DNA from: Photorhabdus heterorhabditis
GTDB lineage: Bacteria; Pseudomonadota; Gammaproteobacteria; Enterobacterales; Enterobacteriaceae
Assembly (NCBI RefSeq): GCF_018448905.1
Contig: NZ_RCWA01000042.1
Span: 1 to 37,319 of the forward strand
Reading direction: 5' to 3'
Length of the DNA stretch: 37,319 bases
A program made the translations under genes and the position numbers. The notes beneath the pieces are model-generated. The model made no database searches, was not told the origin of the DNA, and saw nothing but the letters and a program-made list of their open reading frames with translations. Shown here one piece after another: positions 18,148 through 29,246 of this stretch. Within the stretch, counting starts at the first letter, position 1. Every line of letters starts with the position of its first letter.

Positions 18148-19707
18148 CTAGCATCCTGTCTGTTGTTTTAGATACTCATCAAAATTGATGGTATCTTCTT
18201 GCTCCAACGCGTCTTGTCGCTCCACAGAGGCCCTGCGTTCTATAGCGAACTGTTCGTCGCTAATAACTTCATATTCTTCATTAATCAATTGCTGATGATA
18301 TTCATCTGCCAGCTCCAACCCAAAACTACCAATGCCTTGGGTTTTCATTTTTTCCAGCACACGAGCCGATAACGTCAGTGATGAATCATCAAACATAGCA
18401 ATCAATTCTTCGCAAACCTTCTGATATTGTGTGCCAGAACAACTATCCAATATTACAGCAACCCGTTTCAAGTCATTGAATAATTTTTTGCCAACTTTTG
18501 CTAACGGCTCTTCCACGCTTCCACAGCCAAGACCAATCACTTGCTCTGGTTTACGCCCTTCAAGGATTACCCTATTCCAGTTTTTGCGACAACAATCTAA
18601 CTCATCACTGCTCATTTCCTGTGCTTCAGCGAGCACACACCATATTAAAAATAGATCAAGAAAGCGAATTTGTGTTTCATCGACACCAATCGCTGTGAAT
18701 GGATTAATATCCAATGAACGGACTTCGATATATTCCACACCCCCGCGTAATAAAGCATCAGAAGGCGATTCATTCTCTTTTGTCACACGCTTAGGCCGAA
18801 TTGGTGCATACAACTCATTTTCAATCTGTAAGACATTTGTATTCAGCTGAATATGTTTATCACCTTGCTTAATTCCCAACTTAGCAAACTCTTCAGAGGG
18901 TTTGTGGATTGCTTTTTTCAGTTCCGCTACATAGGTTCGTAAGTTATTAAACGTAATATTCAGATCACTTTGTGATTTATTGGTATACCCTAAATTACTC
19001 ATTCTTAATGAAGTAGCATAAGGCAGATAACAAGTACCTCCTTCTATTTGTTCAAAAGGCAAAGAGGTCTCTCTACCACGTAAGAATGAAGAACAAATCG
19101 CCGGAGAAGCTCCAAACAGGTACGGGATCACCCATCCAAAGCGATAGTAGTTACGGATCAGACGGAAATAGCCATCAGAGATCTTATCCTTACCACTCTC
19201 CACATCTTCAACGCCAGCCCATGCCTGCCAAAATTCAATTGGCAATGAAAAATTATAATGCACTCCAGAGATGGTTTGCATTAAAGCGCCATAACGATTT
19301 TTCAAACCTTCACGGTATAAGGTCTTATAACGACCAATATTCGATGTACCATACTGAGCCAGAGTGATGTTTTCTTCTGCATCAATAAAACATGGCATAC
19401 TCAAAGGCCACATTTTTTCTTTATCCAGCACACGCACTGTATGACGATGAATATCTCTAAGAAATGAAATAGTATTTTTTATGTCACTATCGACTGGTGT
19501 TATGAATTCCAACAATGACTCAGCAAAGTCAGTAGTAATCCATTTATGCGTAAGCGCTACGCCAAGTGCTTCAGGGTGCTTCGTTACTGCCAAATGACCA
19601 TCTGTAGTAACACGTAATGTTTCACGTTCAACACCGCGACGAATTCCCTTTAAAATTGTCGGATGCGCCTCTAACCATGACAGAGCTTTTGATACGTCCG
19701 GGATCAA
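18148..19707 (-). CDS. gshA: GshA, glutamate-cysteine ligase
   Basis: ATP-dependent ligation of Glu and Cys, the first and rate-limiting step of glutathione synthesis. 519 residues (E. coli 518). Starts [16 protein letters not shown] from a TTG codon at 19707 with a strong GGGAGG SD five to six bases upstream; gshA of E. coli also uses TTG. Conserved stretches include [34 protein letters not shown] and [12 protein letters not shown]. Not fused to gshB, as expected for the proteobacterial type. micA and luxS follow. Confidence 0.97.
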   Translation of the reverse strand: MIPDVSKALSWLEAHPTILKGIRRGVERETLRVTTDGHLAVTKHPEALGVALTHKWITTDFAESLLEFITPVDSDIKNTISFLRDIHRHTVRVLDKEKMWPLSMPCFIDAEENITLAQYGTSNIGRYKTLYREGLKNRYGALMQTISGVHYNFSLPIEFWQAWAGVEDVESGKDKISDGYFRLIRNYYRFGWVIPYLFGASPAICSSFLRGRETSLPFEQIEGGTCYLPYATSLRMSNLGYTNKSQSDLNITFNNLRTYVAELKKAIHKPSEEFAKLGIKQGDKHIQLNTNVLQIENELYAPIRPKRVTKENESPSDALLRGGVEYIEVRSLDINPFTAIGVDETQIRFLDLFLIWCVLAEAQEMSSDELDCCRKNWNRVILEGRKPEQVIGLGCGSVEEPLAKVGKKLFNDLKRVAVILDSCSGTQYQKVCEELIAMFDDSSLTLSARVLEKMKTQGIGSFGLELADEYHQQLINEEYEVISDEQFAIERRASVERQDALEQEDTINFDEYLKQQTGC

Positions 19708-19845
19708 TTCGACCTCCCGTAGTGTTTTAGAAGAATTTTTATAAGGGTTTACTTTATATTAAACAAACCGAATTGTCGCTGATTAGATATATAAGCAAAA
19801 ACGTTTCCGCTTCATACAGGGAGCTAATCATGGAATTAGGAATAA

Positions 19846-19876
19846 AGAAAAAGCCCCGACTAAATAGCCAGGGCTT
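19846..19876 (-). terminator. Terminator of the tRNA-Ser/Arg operon
   Basis: On the minus strand AAGCCC and GGGCTT pair across a 14-base loop, followed by TTTTTC. It starts five bases after the last tRNA-Arg CCA end. Confidence 0.8.
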
Positions 19877-19880
19877 AATA

Positions 19881-19957
19881 TGGTGCATCCAGGAGGATTC
19901 GAACCTCCGACCGCTCGGTTCGTAGCCGAGTACTCTATCCAGCTGAGCTATGGATGC
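19881..19957 (-). tRNA. tRNA-Arg (anticodon ACG), third copy in transcript order
   Basis: 77 nt, with 5' GCATCC acceptor strand, anticodon loop CTACGAA (anticodon ACG), TTCGAATC T-arm and encoded CCA. Identical in sequence to the two copies upstream. The ACG tRNA is converted to ICG by TadA and reads CGU/CGC/CGA. Confidence 0.98.
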
Positions 19958-20042
19958 ATGTCAGTTTTTCATTCTGGTAAAAAGCAGTAACTGCTTTGAT
20001 TACCTGAAGGTACCTTGGATGACTTCATCTCAAGGTTAAGTA

Positions 20043-20119
20043 TGGTGCATCCAGGAGGATTCGAACCTCCGACCGCTCGGTTCGTAGCCGAGTACTCTAT
20101 CCAGCTGAGCTATGGATGC
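20043..20119 (-). tRNA. tRNA-Arg (anticodon ACG), second copy
   Basis: 77 nt, the same sequence as the neighbouring copies, with encoded CCA. The spacers on both sides are near-copies of each other (GATTACCTGAAGGTACCTTGG conserved), so the unit arose by tandem duplication. Confidence 0.98.
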
Positions 20120-20205
20120 ATGGTCACTTTATTACTCTGGTAAGAAGGCAGTAATTGCTTTGATTACCTGAAGGTACCTTGGATGATTTCATCTCAAGGT
20201 TAATA

Positions 20206-20282
20206 TGGTGCATCCAGGAGGATTCGAACCTCCGACCGCTCGGTTCGTAGCCGAGTACTCTATCCAGCTGAGCTATGGATGC
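20206..20282 (-). tRNA. tRNA-Arg (anticodon ACG), first copy
   Basis: 77 nt, identical to the other two copies, with encoded CCA. It lies 10 bases after tRNA-Ser in the same transcript. E. coli has four Arg-ACG copies (argQZYV) at this place. Confidence 0.98.
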
Positions 20283-20292
20283 GTGGTCTAAA

Positions 20293-20385
20293 TGGCGGTG
20301 AGAGAGGGATTCGAACCCTCGATGCAGCTTTTGACCGCATACTCCCTTAGCAGGGGAGCGCCTTCAGCCTCTCGGCCATCTCACC
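20293..20385 (-). tRNA. serV: tRNA-Ser (anticodon GCU)
   Basis: 93 nt class II tRNA with a long variable arm. Anticodon stem-loop CTCCCCTGCTAAGGGAG (anticodon GCT), GGTTCGAATCC T-arm, acceptor GGTGAGA / TCTCACC, discriminator G and encoded CCA. Equivalent to E. coli serV; first gene of the four-tRNA operon. Confidence 0.97.
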
Positions 20386-20450
20386 GTACGCTTTCTTTCG
20401 AACTGTGGTTCAGAACTTTTGTTTAAGCTCCTCGTCACTGCGTGGCGCAC

Positions 20451-20478
20451 ATATTACTTTCCCAGACTTATAAGTCAA
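20451..20478 (-). promoter_or_regulatory. Stringent promoter of the tRNA-Ser/Arg operon
   Basis: Minus strand: -35 TTGACT (20473-20478), 16-bp spacer, -10 TAATAT (20451-20456), then the GC-rich discriminator GTGCGCC. The elements equal those of the rrn P2 promoter at the left edge of the window. Confidence 0.82.
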
Positions 20479-20724
20479 ACAATTTTTCTAAACCTGTGTT
20501 TGTTTGGATGTTTCACGCACAAAAAGGCCAGTTTAACACCAAAAAGTGTACTTTATCAGCAATAAACTATTGCATTCCCAATTGAAGTTTATGCAAATCA
20601 TGATTCACCACAATAACACCATGACGTTGCTTTTTCTTACAACAGAAAAACAAAAAAAGAGGTGGTAATAGGTAGGAATTTAAGAATTAAGACCCCAGAG
20701 GATACTAACAGGGGTGAGATACCT

Positions 20725-20762
20725 CAAAAATGGCGCCCGGTTCTGACAGAGATAGGACGCCA
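20725..20762 (-). terminator. Terminator of csrA
   Basis: Minus strand: stem TGGCGTCC / GGGCGCCA (one G-U) around a 16-base loop, followed by TTTTTG. Begins eight bases after the csrA stop. A second, weaker hairpin, ACCCC ... GGGGT, lies at 20692-20715. The rest of the 20386-20770 gap holds the tRNA promoter and nothing else that I can name. Confidence 0.8.
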
Positions 20763-20770
20763 ACTTAGAG

Positions 20771-20956
20771 TCAATAAGTTGTTGGCTGAGATTTTTCGGC
20801 CTGAATCCGCTGATAAATTTCTTCACGGTGAACAGAAACTTCTTTAGGGGCATTTACACCAATACGAACTTGGTTACCTTTAACCCCCAGTACTGTAACT
20901 GTTACCTCATCGCCTATCATGAGCGTTTCACCAACTCGACGAGTCAGAATAAGCAT
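20771..20956 (-). CDS. csrA: CsrA, carbon storage regulator
   Basis: Homodimeric RNA-binding protein that binds GGA motifs in 5' leaders and represses or stabilises mRNAs; antagonised by CsrB/CsrC sRNAs. 61 residues, identical to E. coli through about residue 57 ([20 protein letters not shown] ...); only the last few residues differ (QPTTY). The RNA-contacting start and the [10 protein letters not shown] segment are intact. Its own SD, CAAGGAG, contains a GGA, consistent with autoregulation. Located between the tRNA operon and alaS, as in E. coli. Confidence 0.99.
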
Positions 20957-21151
20957 TCTTTGCTCCTTGAAAATTTAAAAGAGTCGGGTCATTAGGTTTC
21001 CCCGCTATTGTCCATCAAACACCGTGAAAACGTAAAACTATGGTATATGCTTAAAGTATAAGCAATTTTGAGCGCATTTCCTACATATTATAGTTTAGCC
21101 AAAATAAATAAATATGCACTCAACCTTTTAACAATTCCACAACAAGATTTC

Positions 21152-21184
21152 AAGGCACCATAAAAATACCTATTATGGTGCCTT
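21152..21184. terminator. Hairpin downstream of alaS
   Basis: A perfect 11-bp stem, AAGGCACCATA / TATGGTGCCTT, 30 bases after the alaS stop. There is no clear T run after it on the minus strand. Confidence 0.7.
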
Positions 21185-21213
21185 CTAAACTCAGGTAATT
21201 TGGGTAACACCGC

Positions 21214-23844
21214 TTATAATCGCGATGCTACCCACTCCCCTACGCTATCCAAAGCAGAAGGTAATGCCTTAACATCAGAGCCACCTGCTTGAGCCATATC
21301 AGGGCGACCACCACCTTTACCACCGATTTGCTGAGCTATAGAAGAAATTAATTCACCTGCTTTTATTCTAGCAGTCAGATCCTTTGTGACACCAACAATT
21401 AAGCTGACTTTATCATCACTTATAGTAGAAAGCACAATAATTGCCGAACCTAGTTGATTTTTCAGATCATCGACCATAGTTCTCAACATTTTAGGCTCTG
21501 TATTATTTAACTGGCTTACCAGTAATTTCACCCCCTTCACTTCTTGCGCTTTGCTTGCCAAAGAAGAGCTTTCCTGTGCTGCATTTTGATCTTTAAGTTG
21601 TTGAAGCTCTTTTTCTAGCCCCTTGGTTTTATCCAATATTACCCGTACTTTTTCGTTCAGATTATTGATATCACCTTTCACCAGTTGAGCAATATCCTGA
21701 AGTAAATCAGACTGTTGATATACAGATTTCAGTGCTTTTTTACCTGTAATTGCTTCTATCCTACGTATACCAGCAGCAGTGCCAGATTCAGCCGTAACAC
21801 GGAATAAACCAATATCACCGGTACGGCTTGCATGAGTTCCTCCACATAATTCAGTGGAAAAATTCCCTATTGACAGTACACGGACGTGCTCTTCGTATTT
21901 TTCACCGAATAGTGCCATTGCTCCTTTGGCTTTGGCTTCTTCCAGATCCATCAATTCAGTAATTACAGGTGAATTCTTACGAACTTCAGCATTAACCAGA
22001 TCCTCTACTTGACGGATCTGTTCCGGTTTCATTGCCTCAAAATGAGAGAAATCAAAACGAAGATATTTATCGTTAACCAAAGAGCCTTTCTGAGATACGT
22101 GCTCACCCAAAACCTGACGTAGTGCAGCATGTAACAGATGGGTTGCTGAATGATTTAAACGAATTGCATCACGACGTTCTATATCAATAACAGCATTGAT
22201 CTCATGGTTTACACTTAAAGTACCTTTTTCAAGCTTACCAATATGGCCAACAGCCTGACTATATTTTTGTGTATCAATGACACAAAAAGCACAATCGGCA
22301 TTACTCAGAATACCTGAGTCACCAACTTGTCCACCGGACTCAGCATAAAAAGCTGTCTTATCCAGTATAACAATCGCTTCTTCACCCGCTTGAATTTGAT
22401 TGACTGATTCACCATTACGAAAGATAGCCGTTACTGTTGCCTGCTGTTCGTAATGATCGTAACCAGAGAAATCACTGCGCTCATCAACCTTAATCAGTTC
22501 GTTATAATCGGCACCAAAACCACTTGATTCACGTGCACGACGACGCTGATTTTCCATTGCTACTTCAAAACCGTCTTCATCAACCTTAATATTACGCTCA
22601 CGACAAACATCAGCGGTTAAATCCACAGGGAAACCATAGGTATCGTAAAGACGGAATGCTGTTTCTCCATCCAGGATATCACCAGACAGTTTTACTAGTT
22701 CATCGTCCAACAACTGAAGTCCACGTTCCAGCGTACGGGCAAATTGCTCTTCTTCTGTTTTCAAGACTTGCTCAACAATTGTTTGCTGGCGTTTAAGCTC
22801 TTCTCCCGCAGCGCCCATCACTACTATCAATGGCGCAATCAGTTTGTAGAAGAAGGTATCTTTAGCCCCCAACATGTTCCCGTGACGGATAGCGCGGCGG
22901 ATAATACGGCGCAGCACATAACCACGGTTTTCATTAGAAGGAATAACTCCATCACAAATCAAGAAAGCACATGAACGAATATGATCCGCAATAACCCGCA
23001 AAGATTTATTACTTAGATCATCTGTAGCACCTGTAACATTAGCTACAGCAGCAATCAGGTCACGAAACAGATCGATCTCATAGTTGGAATTGACGTGCTG
23101 TAGTACAGCCGCAATGCGCTCTAGCCCCATTCCAGTATCTACGGATGGTTTTGGCAATGGTTCCATCGTGCCATCAGCATGGCGGTTGAACTGCATAAAA
23201 ACGATGTTCCAGATTTCAATATATCTGTCGCCATCTTCTTCTGGGCTTCCAGGCGGTCCACCCCAAATATGGTCACCATGATCATAGAAAATTTCAGTAC
23301 AAGGGCCGCACGGTCCAGTATCACCCATTTGCCAGAAGTTATCTGATGCATAAGGAGCACCTTTGTTATCACCAATGCGGATAATTCTTTCTGCGGGTAT
23401 TCCGACCTTATTTTGCCAGATATCATAGGCTTCATTATCGGTATGATAGACAGTCACCCATAATTTTTCTTTAGGCAAATTGAACCAATCTTTGCCCGTC
23501 AGAAGTTCCCAAGCATAGTTAATAGCATCGTGTTTGAAATAGTCACCAAAACTGAAATTACCCAACATCTCAAAGAAAGTATGATGACGCGCGGTATAAC
23601 CTACGTTTTCTAAATCATTATGCTTACCACCGGCACGAACACAGCGCTGAGCAGTTGTTGCCCGGGAATAAGATCTTTTGTCCAGTCCAAGAAATACATC
23701 CTTAAACTGATTCATTCCTGCATTGGTAAACAGTAGTGTTGGGTCATTATTTGGAACTAAAGAACTACTTGGTACTACCTGATGCCCTTTAGTATGAAAA
23801 AAATCGAGAAACGCTTGACGGATCTCAGCGGTGCTTTTGCTCAT
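21214..23844 (-). CDS. alaS: AlaS, alanyl-tRNA synthetase
   Basis: 876 residues, E. coli length. The N-terminal class II catalytic core begins [16 protein letters not shown] and has [15 protein letters not shown] and [16 protein letters not shown]. The editing domain carries the zinc-site pattern HSATHLLH (near residue 565) and CGGTH (near 667), which clears Ser/Gly mischarging. The C-terminal C-Ala domain, with [15 protein letters not shown], is present. In E. coli the protein represses its own promoter. recX, normally just upstream, is absent. Confidence 0.98.
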   Translation of the reverse strand: MSKSTAEIRQAFLDFFHTKGHQVVPSSSLVPNNDPTLLFTNAGMNQFKDVFLGLDKRSYSRATTAQRCVRAGGKHNDLENVGYTARHHTFFEMLGNFSFGDYFKHDAINYAWELLTGKDWFNLPKEKLWVTVYHTDNEAYDIWQNKVGIPAERIIRIGDNKGAPYASDNFWQMGDTGPCGPCTEIFYDHGDHIWGGPPGSPEEDGDRYIEIWNIVFMQFNRHADGTMEPLPKPSVDTGMGLERIAAVLQHVNSNYEIDLFRDLIAAVANVTGATDDLSNKSLRVIADHIRSCAFLICDGVIPSNENRGYVLRRIIRRAIRHGNMLGAKDTFFYKLIAPLIVVMGAAGEELKRQQTIVEQVLKTEEEQFARTLERGLQLLDDELVKLSGDILDGETAFRLYDTYGFPVDLTADVCRERNIKVDEDGFEVAMENQRRRARESSGFGADYNELIKVDERSDFSGYDHYEQQATVTAIFRNGESVNQIQAGEEAIVILDKTAFYAESGGQVGDSGILSNADCAFCVIDTQKYSQAVGHIGKLEKGTLSVNHEINAVIDIERRDAIRLNHSATHLLHAALRQVLGEHVSQKGSLVNDKYLRFDFSHFEAMKPEQIRQVEDLVNAEVRKNSPVITELMDLEEAKAKGAMALFGEKYEEHVRVLSIGNFSTELCGGTHASRTGDIGLFRVTAESGTAAGIRRIEAITGKKALKSVYQQSDLLQDIAQLVKGDINNLNEKVRVILDKTKGLEKELQQLKDQNAAQESSSLASKAQEVKGVKLLVSQLNNTEPKMLRTMVDDLKNQLGSAIIVLSTISDDKVSLIVGVTKDLTARIKAGELISSIAQQIGGKGGGRPDMAQAGGSDVKALPSALDSVGEWVASRL

Positions 23845-24358
23845 AATTGTCCCGAAATCAAGCTGGAAAAAACAGATTTATGAATTGGTCAGGTGGAATT
23901 TTTCATCACCTATTTTCAACTCACGAATAAACAAAGTGGGGATAAGATAAAATTTCTTCCATTAGAAGTAAAATCCCAGATACATCCATTCGCTGGCGAC
24001 ATTGTAAATCGTCTGGGTATTTTCTGAAAGCATGATCGCATTATACGGATAACACTTGCTCTCTTAAGAAAGAACCGCACTATTATTAACGCGGTTTAAG
24101 TCTGATAGTAAACTAAGTTTAGTAGTAAAAACTTTTACCGACGTAATACCTCCAGTCTTTATTACACTAAACTTACTACTACTTCATAAGGCCATAGCTG
24201 CTTGTTCTAAATAGATCTTATATAAGATTCCGCTTAGACAAAAGTAGTATATTTCACCACGTATATTCAAGAATATAACGCATTACTCTCACTTTTATCC
24301 CTGTCTGAATTAGACAGGGCTTACGGAAATTTTTGCTAATACAGGGGATATAGTTAGA
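23845..24358. other. 514-bp gap between recA and alaS with no recX
   Basis: In E. coli this position holds recX (166 residues). I find no open frame above about 40 codons and no RecX-like residues. Hairpins present: CCCTGTCT / AGACAGGG (24299-24319) close to the recA end, AACCGC / GCGGTT (24073-24096), and TAAGTTTAG / CTAAACTTA (24114-24122 and 24167-24175). The alaS promoter must lie here too. The sequence is AT-rich and otherwise featureless. Confidence 0.75.
24299..24319 (-). terminator. Hairpin downstream of recA
   Basis: CCCTGTCT / AGACAGGG, 8-bp stem with a 5-base loop, 40 bases after the recA stop. There is no good T run, so terminator function is uncertain. Confidence 0.5.
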
Positions 24359-25453
<1,095 letters not shown>

Positions 25454-25502
25454 TTACCTCACTGCCGATGAATAATTGTCTAATACCAAAATGTTGCCTG
25501 CA

Positions 25503-25530
25503 ATTATACTGTATAATCATACAGCATCAA
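25503..25530 (-). promoter_or_regulatory. recA promoter with LexA (SOS) box
   Basis: Minus strand: -35 TTGATG (25525-25530), 16-bp spacer, -10 TATAAT (25503-25508). The spacer is exactly the SOS box CTGTATGATTATACAG (25509-25524), a perfect CTGT-N8-ACAG. The layout is the same as in E. coli recA. Confidence 0.97.
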
Positions 25531-25531
25531 G

Positions 25532-26035
25532 CTAATTTTTTAAAATCTCTGATAGCAATGTCTTTAGAGAATAAATTGCAGCTTGCAGACGAACTTCATT
25601 TCGATCACCGTTAAAACAACAATGGCGGGTGACAACTTCTATCCCATTTGCTGTACGGTGTGCAAACCCAAACCATACTGTACCAACAGGTTTTTTTTCA
25701 CTACCACCATCAGGCCCAGCAATACCACTAACAGAAACTGCAAGATCTGCCTGCGCTGCTTTCAATGCCCCTGTTGCCATTTCTCTCACAACTGGTTCAC
25801 TGACTGCACCATGTTGTTGTAAAACCGTTTCTGATACACCAAGCATCTGATGCTTAGCTTTATTGCTGTACGTCACAAAGCCCCGGTCGAAGTAAGCGGA
25901 ACTACCAGCAATATCCGAGAGCACTTTCGCTAACCAACCACCTGTGCAAGATTCAGCAAAGGTCACCCACAATGCTTGTTGTTTCAGTTTCTTTCCCAAC
26001 TCAATACTAAGCTGAGTCAAAATTTTTTCATCCAT
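25532..26035 (-). CDS. pncC: PncC, nicotinamide-nucleotide amidase
   Basis: Deamidates NMN to nicotinate mononucleotide in pyridine nucleotide salvage. The start at 26035 (MDEKILTQLSIELGKKL), with an AAGGGG SD, gives 167 residues (E. coli 165); the frame runs back to 26065, overlapping the lplT end, without homologous residues. CinA C-terminal domain motifs: FAESCTGGWLAK, GFVTYSNKAKHQMLGV, HGAVSEPVV and SGIAGPDGGS. It lies upstream of recA, as in E. coli (ygaD). Confidence 0.95.
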   Translation of the reverse strand: MDEKILTQLSIELGKKLKQQALWVTFAESCTGGWLAKVLSDIAGSSAYFDRGFVTYSNKAKHQMLGVSETVLQQHGAVSEPVVREMATGALKAAQADLAVSVSGIAGPDGGSEKKPVGTVWFGFAHRTANGIEVVTRHCCFNGDRNEVRLQAAIYSLKTLLSEILKN

Positions 26036-26045
26036 AACACCCCTT

Positions 26046-27260
26046 TTATCCAGTAAAAGATCCATTTTTCTGAAACCGATTCCAAATCCACAAACTAGCG
26101 ATTGTCAGCGCAAACAACACACCAAAACCTATTCCCGCAGTGACAACCGGGACACCTATTTTAATGGCTAGTGAATACAAGCCAAGCATCAGCAACATGG
26201 CAGTATTTTCACCCAAATTCTGCACTGCAATTGCATTACCGGCTCCGACTGTTTGTCTACCTCTTTCCTGCAATAAAGCATTCAGTGGAACAACAAACAA
26301 ACCACCAAACACGCCAAGAATAATTAATATGACATGAGAAGCCCAAATATTCTGCTGAGCAGCAAAAATTACCACCATCACACCAATTAAAATGCCGACC
26401 GGCATACAACGGTATACTGTTTTCAGTGTAATAAGACGAGCAGCAACACCCGCACCGATAATAACCCCAATGGCCACCATCACATTGAGTACTGTTGGTG
26501 TGCTGTTATCAGTAATTCCCAGAACGACAGGTACCCATAAGACCAACAAAAATCTCAATGTTACACCCGCTCCCCAAAACAAACTGGTGCCAACCAAAGA
26601 AAACCGTGCTCCTTTGTTATGCCAAAGAATACAACAAGCTGAAGTAAAATCTGTCAGCATCTTTTTCAAATGCCAATTCCTATCTTGATGGACTGCCGAT
26701 AAGCGAGGGATGAATAAATTAACAATGGCAGCGATACCATATATGAATGCACAAGCAAATAATGCGACAGTCAAGTTCCAATCAGATAAAAATCCACCAG
26801 CAACAGAGCCAATGAGAATAGCCGCTATGGTTGAAGCCTCCATCAAACCATTAGCCTTTACTAAACGATCACCATCAGTCAGTTCAACCAAGATTCCGTA
26901 TTTAGCCGGTGAATATGATGCTGCACCAATCCCAACCAAAGCATAACCAAAAAATGGATCATAACCCAGGCAAATACTAAGCGCGCCCAATAACTTGAAA
27001 CTATTAGCAAATAACATCACTCTGCCTTTTGGGAAGCCATCTGCTATTCGCCCCACAAAAGGCGCTAATAAGATATATGCAAGGACAAATACGATCTGCA
27101 ATATCGGCTGGCTCCAGTCTGGGTAAAACTGCGCTTTCAGCTGTGCCAGAATTGCAAAAAACAGAGCATTATCTGCAAAGGCCGAACAAAACTGCGAGAT
27201 CAATACTGCTTTCATGCCGCAAGTTAATAGCGGTTGAGCAACAACAGAAGATTTATCCAC
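26046..27260 (-). CDS. lplT: LplT, lysophospholipid transporter
   Basis: Major-facilitator flippase that brings lysophospholipids (2-acyl-GPE) from the periplasmic to the cytoplasmic leaflet for reacylation by Aas. 404 residues (E. coli 397) with about 12 hydrophobic segments. Conserved blocks include [66 protein letters not shown] and [15 protein letters not shown]. The start is GTG at 27260, with AGGA nine bases upstream inside the aas stop region. Placed 5 bases after aas, so coupled with it. Confidence 0.95.
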   Translation of the reverse strand: MDKSSVVAQPLLTCGMKAVLISQFCSAFADNALFFAILAQLKAQFYPDWSQPILQIVFVLAYILLAPFVGRIADGFPKGRVMLFANSFKLLGALSICLGYDPFFGYALVGIGAASYSPAKYGILVELTDGDRLVKANGLMEASTIAAILIGSVAGGFLSDWNLTVALFACAFIYGIAAIVNLFIPRLSAVHQDRNWHLKKMLTDFTSACCILWHNKGARFSLVGTSLFWGAGVTLRFLLVLWVPVVLGITDNSTPTVLNVMVAIGVIIGAGVAARLITLKTVYRCMPVGILIGVMVVIFAAQQNIWASHVILIILGVFGGLFVVPLNALLQERGRQTVGAGNAIAVQNLGENTAMLLMLGLYSLAIKIGVPVVTAGIGFGVLFALTIASLWIWNRFQKNGSFTG

Positions 27261-27265
27261 AATTG

Positions 27266-29137
27266 TTATTCCTGTCCAGCTTCAGTTATTTTATGTTTCA
27301 TTCTGCCGAGAATAGTACAGAATCCCTGCTCATCAATTGAAACAATATCTCTAGTGTCGTACCAACCAGACTGAATATTCCCATATTCATCTTCCGCCAA
27401 TGGTAGTACCAAATGATCTGGATCTTCAACTCTCAGATATCCTTTCATCATATTCGGGCCTCGCAATTGCAAACACCCTCCTTCTTTGATGCCTGCCACC
27501 GGTATCAAACGGAATTCCATTCCCGGCAAAATTCGCCCAACAGTACCAACTTTAGCCATCATCGGCACATTTAATGCGACGACAGGAGCACACTCTGTCA
27601 TTCCATACCCTTCCAAAATGCGAATACCGAATTTATCTTGCCAAACGCACTTAGTATTTTCAGAAAGCTTTTCAATACCGGACATAACATAGCGAAGACG
27701 TGCAAAATCATATGGATGAGCAAAATAGGCATAATTCTCCAGGCAAGTGGATGTGCCTAATAATACCGTGCAATTACGTTCATATACCAGTTCTGGCACA
27801 ACCCGATAGTGCAATGGATTTGGATAGAGAAATACCCGGCAGCCAGCCAATAAAGGAGTCAATAGACCAACAGTCAATCCAAGTGCATGAAACAATGGTA
27901 GAGAAGACATAAAACGGTCAAGTGGATTGAAATCAGTGATAGTTCTTATCTGTTCCACATTTGCCAACAAACTGGAGTGACTATGCACGACCCCGTTGGG
28001 TATACCTTCTGAACTAGACGTAAATAATATCAAAGCATCATCATCTGGCTTTTGTGCCACCATAGCTTGTTTCGGGAAAAAAAGGTGCCATAAGATCCAT
28101 AACCTATCCAGAAGAGTAACCGTATCTCCAAAATCCTCAAGATAAACCCAGTTAACCCCAGTAACTTGTTCAGATAAATAAGCTAACTTTTCCTTTTTCA
28201 GAAACTGCCGGGAAGTCACAATAGTTTTGATACTGGCAACCGCTACCGCATTCCTCAATTCGTGACCGTCGGTTGTATAGTTTAGTAAAGCCGGTATCCT
28301 TCCTCTCAAAGATGCCCCGAATATCGCAGCTACCATAATAGTGGCATTAGGTAAAAGAAAACCAATCCGTTCCCCCTGACAGGTAAAACGCTGCAAAATA
28401 CGGCTGGTACCCAGTACTTTTTTAAGCAGCCCGTTATAACTGTCTTCTTTAAAAGAAGCATCTTCAATACAGGGCTTAAAACGACCAAATTGTTTTCGTG
28501 CAACCAGTAAAGATTCAAATATTGTTTCTTGCGGTCGGGTTGCCATTCGTGCATTCATCATTATTTCATGCAAACGCTCACCGGCTAAACGACGTCGTTG
28601 CTCCGAACTAGATGCATCCGGCATCGGCAATCGTGTCGCAGGCAGAATTTTTATTGTCACCTTCGGAAAAAGATGCAGTTTGAAGATACCTTTTAATCGA
28701 CTAAATATCGTTTTTTCTAACCCTTCAATACGGACAGGAACTACCACCGCTTCCGATATCGCTGCAATAAAAGCCGCACCATCATAGGTTTTCATCAAAG
28801 AACCGGTAACAGTAATTCTCCCTTCAGGGAAGACAACTATCGGACGCCCTTTTTCTATTTCCTTGACCAATATCCTGACTGCCATTGGATTTATTGGGTC
28901 CAAAGGAACTATTTCAACATAGCGCCTTACCAGTTTCATAAAACCACGATTTGCAATGCTAGAGTAGACAGCAAATACCGGCTTAGTTGGTAAAAAAAGT
29001 GTTAGTAAAACACCATCAAGAAAAGAGACATGATTAGGTGTAATAAGACATTTTGGGTAGGCAAATTGTTTAATATCCCCTTCTATTGTTAAACGAAACA
29101 TCAAACGAAAAACAAACTTTAGAAATTTAAACAACAT
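27266..29137 (-). CDS. aas: Aas, 2-acyl-GPE acyltransferase / acyl-ACP synthetase, C-terminally shortened
   Basis: In E. coli Aas (719 residues) loads acyl groups on ACP and transfers them to lysophosphatidylethanolamine. Here it is 623 residues. The N-terminal acyltransferase domain is intact: NHVSFLD (His36, Asp41) and FPEGR (103-107). The adenylation domain shows decay: the phosphate-binding TSGSEGxPKG is [10 protein letters not shown] (373-382), and the YDTGD motif is YDTRD (593-597). The protein ends [13 protein letters not shown], about 95 residues short, so the small C-terminal lid domain with the catalytic Lys is gone. The ending resembles the E. coli C-terminus (EAEQHDE), hinting at an internal in-frame deletion. 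lplT spacing is preserved. Confidence 0.9.
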   Translation of the reverse strand: MLFKFLKFVFRLMFRLTIEGDIKQFAYPKCLITPNHVSFLDGVLLTLFLPTKPVFAVYSSIANRGFMKLVRRYVEIVPLDPINPMAVRILVKEIEKGRPIVVFPEGRITVTGSLMKTYDGAAFIAAISEAVVVPVRIEGLEKTIFSRLKGIFKLHLFPKVTIKILPATRLPMPDASSSEQRRRLAGERLHEIMMNARMATRPQETIFESLLVARKQFGRFKPCIEDASFKEDSYNGLLKKVLGTSRILQRFTCQGERIGFLLPNATIMVAAIFGASLRGRIPALLNYTTDGHELRNAVAVASIKTIVTSRQFLKKEKLAYLSEQVTGVNWVYLEDFGDTVTLLDRLWILWHLFFPKQAMVAQKPDDDALILFTSSSEGIPNGVVHSHSSLLANVEQIRTITDFNPLDRFMSSLPLFHALGLTVGLLTPLLAGCRVFLYPNPLHYRVVPELVYERNCTVLLGTSTCLENYAYFAHPYDFARLRYVMSGIEKLSENTKCVWQDKFGIRILEGYGMTECAPVVALNVPMMAKVGTVGRILPGMEFRLIPVAGIKEGGCLQLRGPNMMKGYLRVEDPDHLVLPLAEDEYGNIQSGWYDTRDIVSIDEQGFCTILGRMKHKITEAGQE

Positions 29138-29192
29138 ATCCGTATCTCAGCCCATTTGAAAAATAAATAGAAAATACTATAGATACTATTTA

Positions 29193-29242
29193 TTGTTCGA
29201 TACTGTAATATTCTTATTTTTCAAATAAGAATATTATCGAAC
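29193..29242. repeat. Long imperfect palindrome between aroL and aas
   Basis: TTGTTCGA pairs with TCGAACAA and TAATATTCTTATTT pairs with AAATAAGAATATTA, with a 5-base bulge on one side and a 3-base loop: about 22 paired bases. It starts a few bases after the aroL stop, so it could be the aroL terminator or an RNA stabiliser, although the T run is short. Confidence 0.75.
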
Positions 29243-29246
29243 AACG

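Noticed and set aside
19881-20282. Regular ~163-bp repeats considered as a CRISPR or attachment-site array
   Set aside because: The repeats are whole tRNA-Arg genes with conserved spacers; there is no integrase, cas gene or short direct-repeat pattern.
20662-20847. 61-codon plus-strand open frame in the csrA region
   Set aside because: It runs through the csrA terminator and into csrA antisense; it has a poor start and no family resemblance.
27266-27300. Premature stop or frameshift as the explanation for short Aas
   Set aside because: All three frames downstream run straight into the lplT start within a few bases, so there is no leftover aas C-terminal sequence to frameshift into; a deletion fits better.
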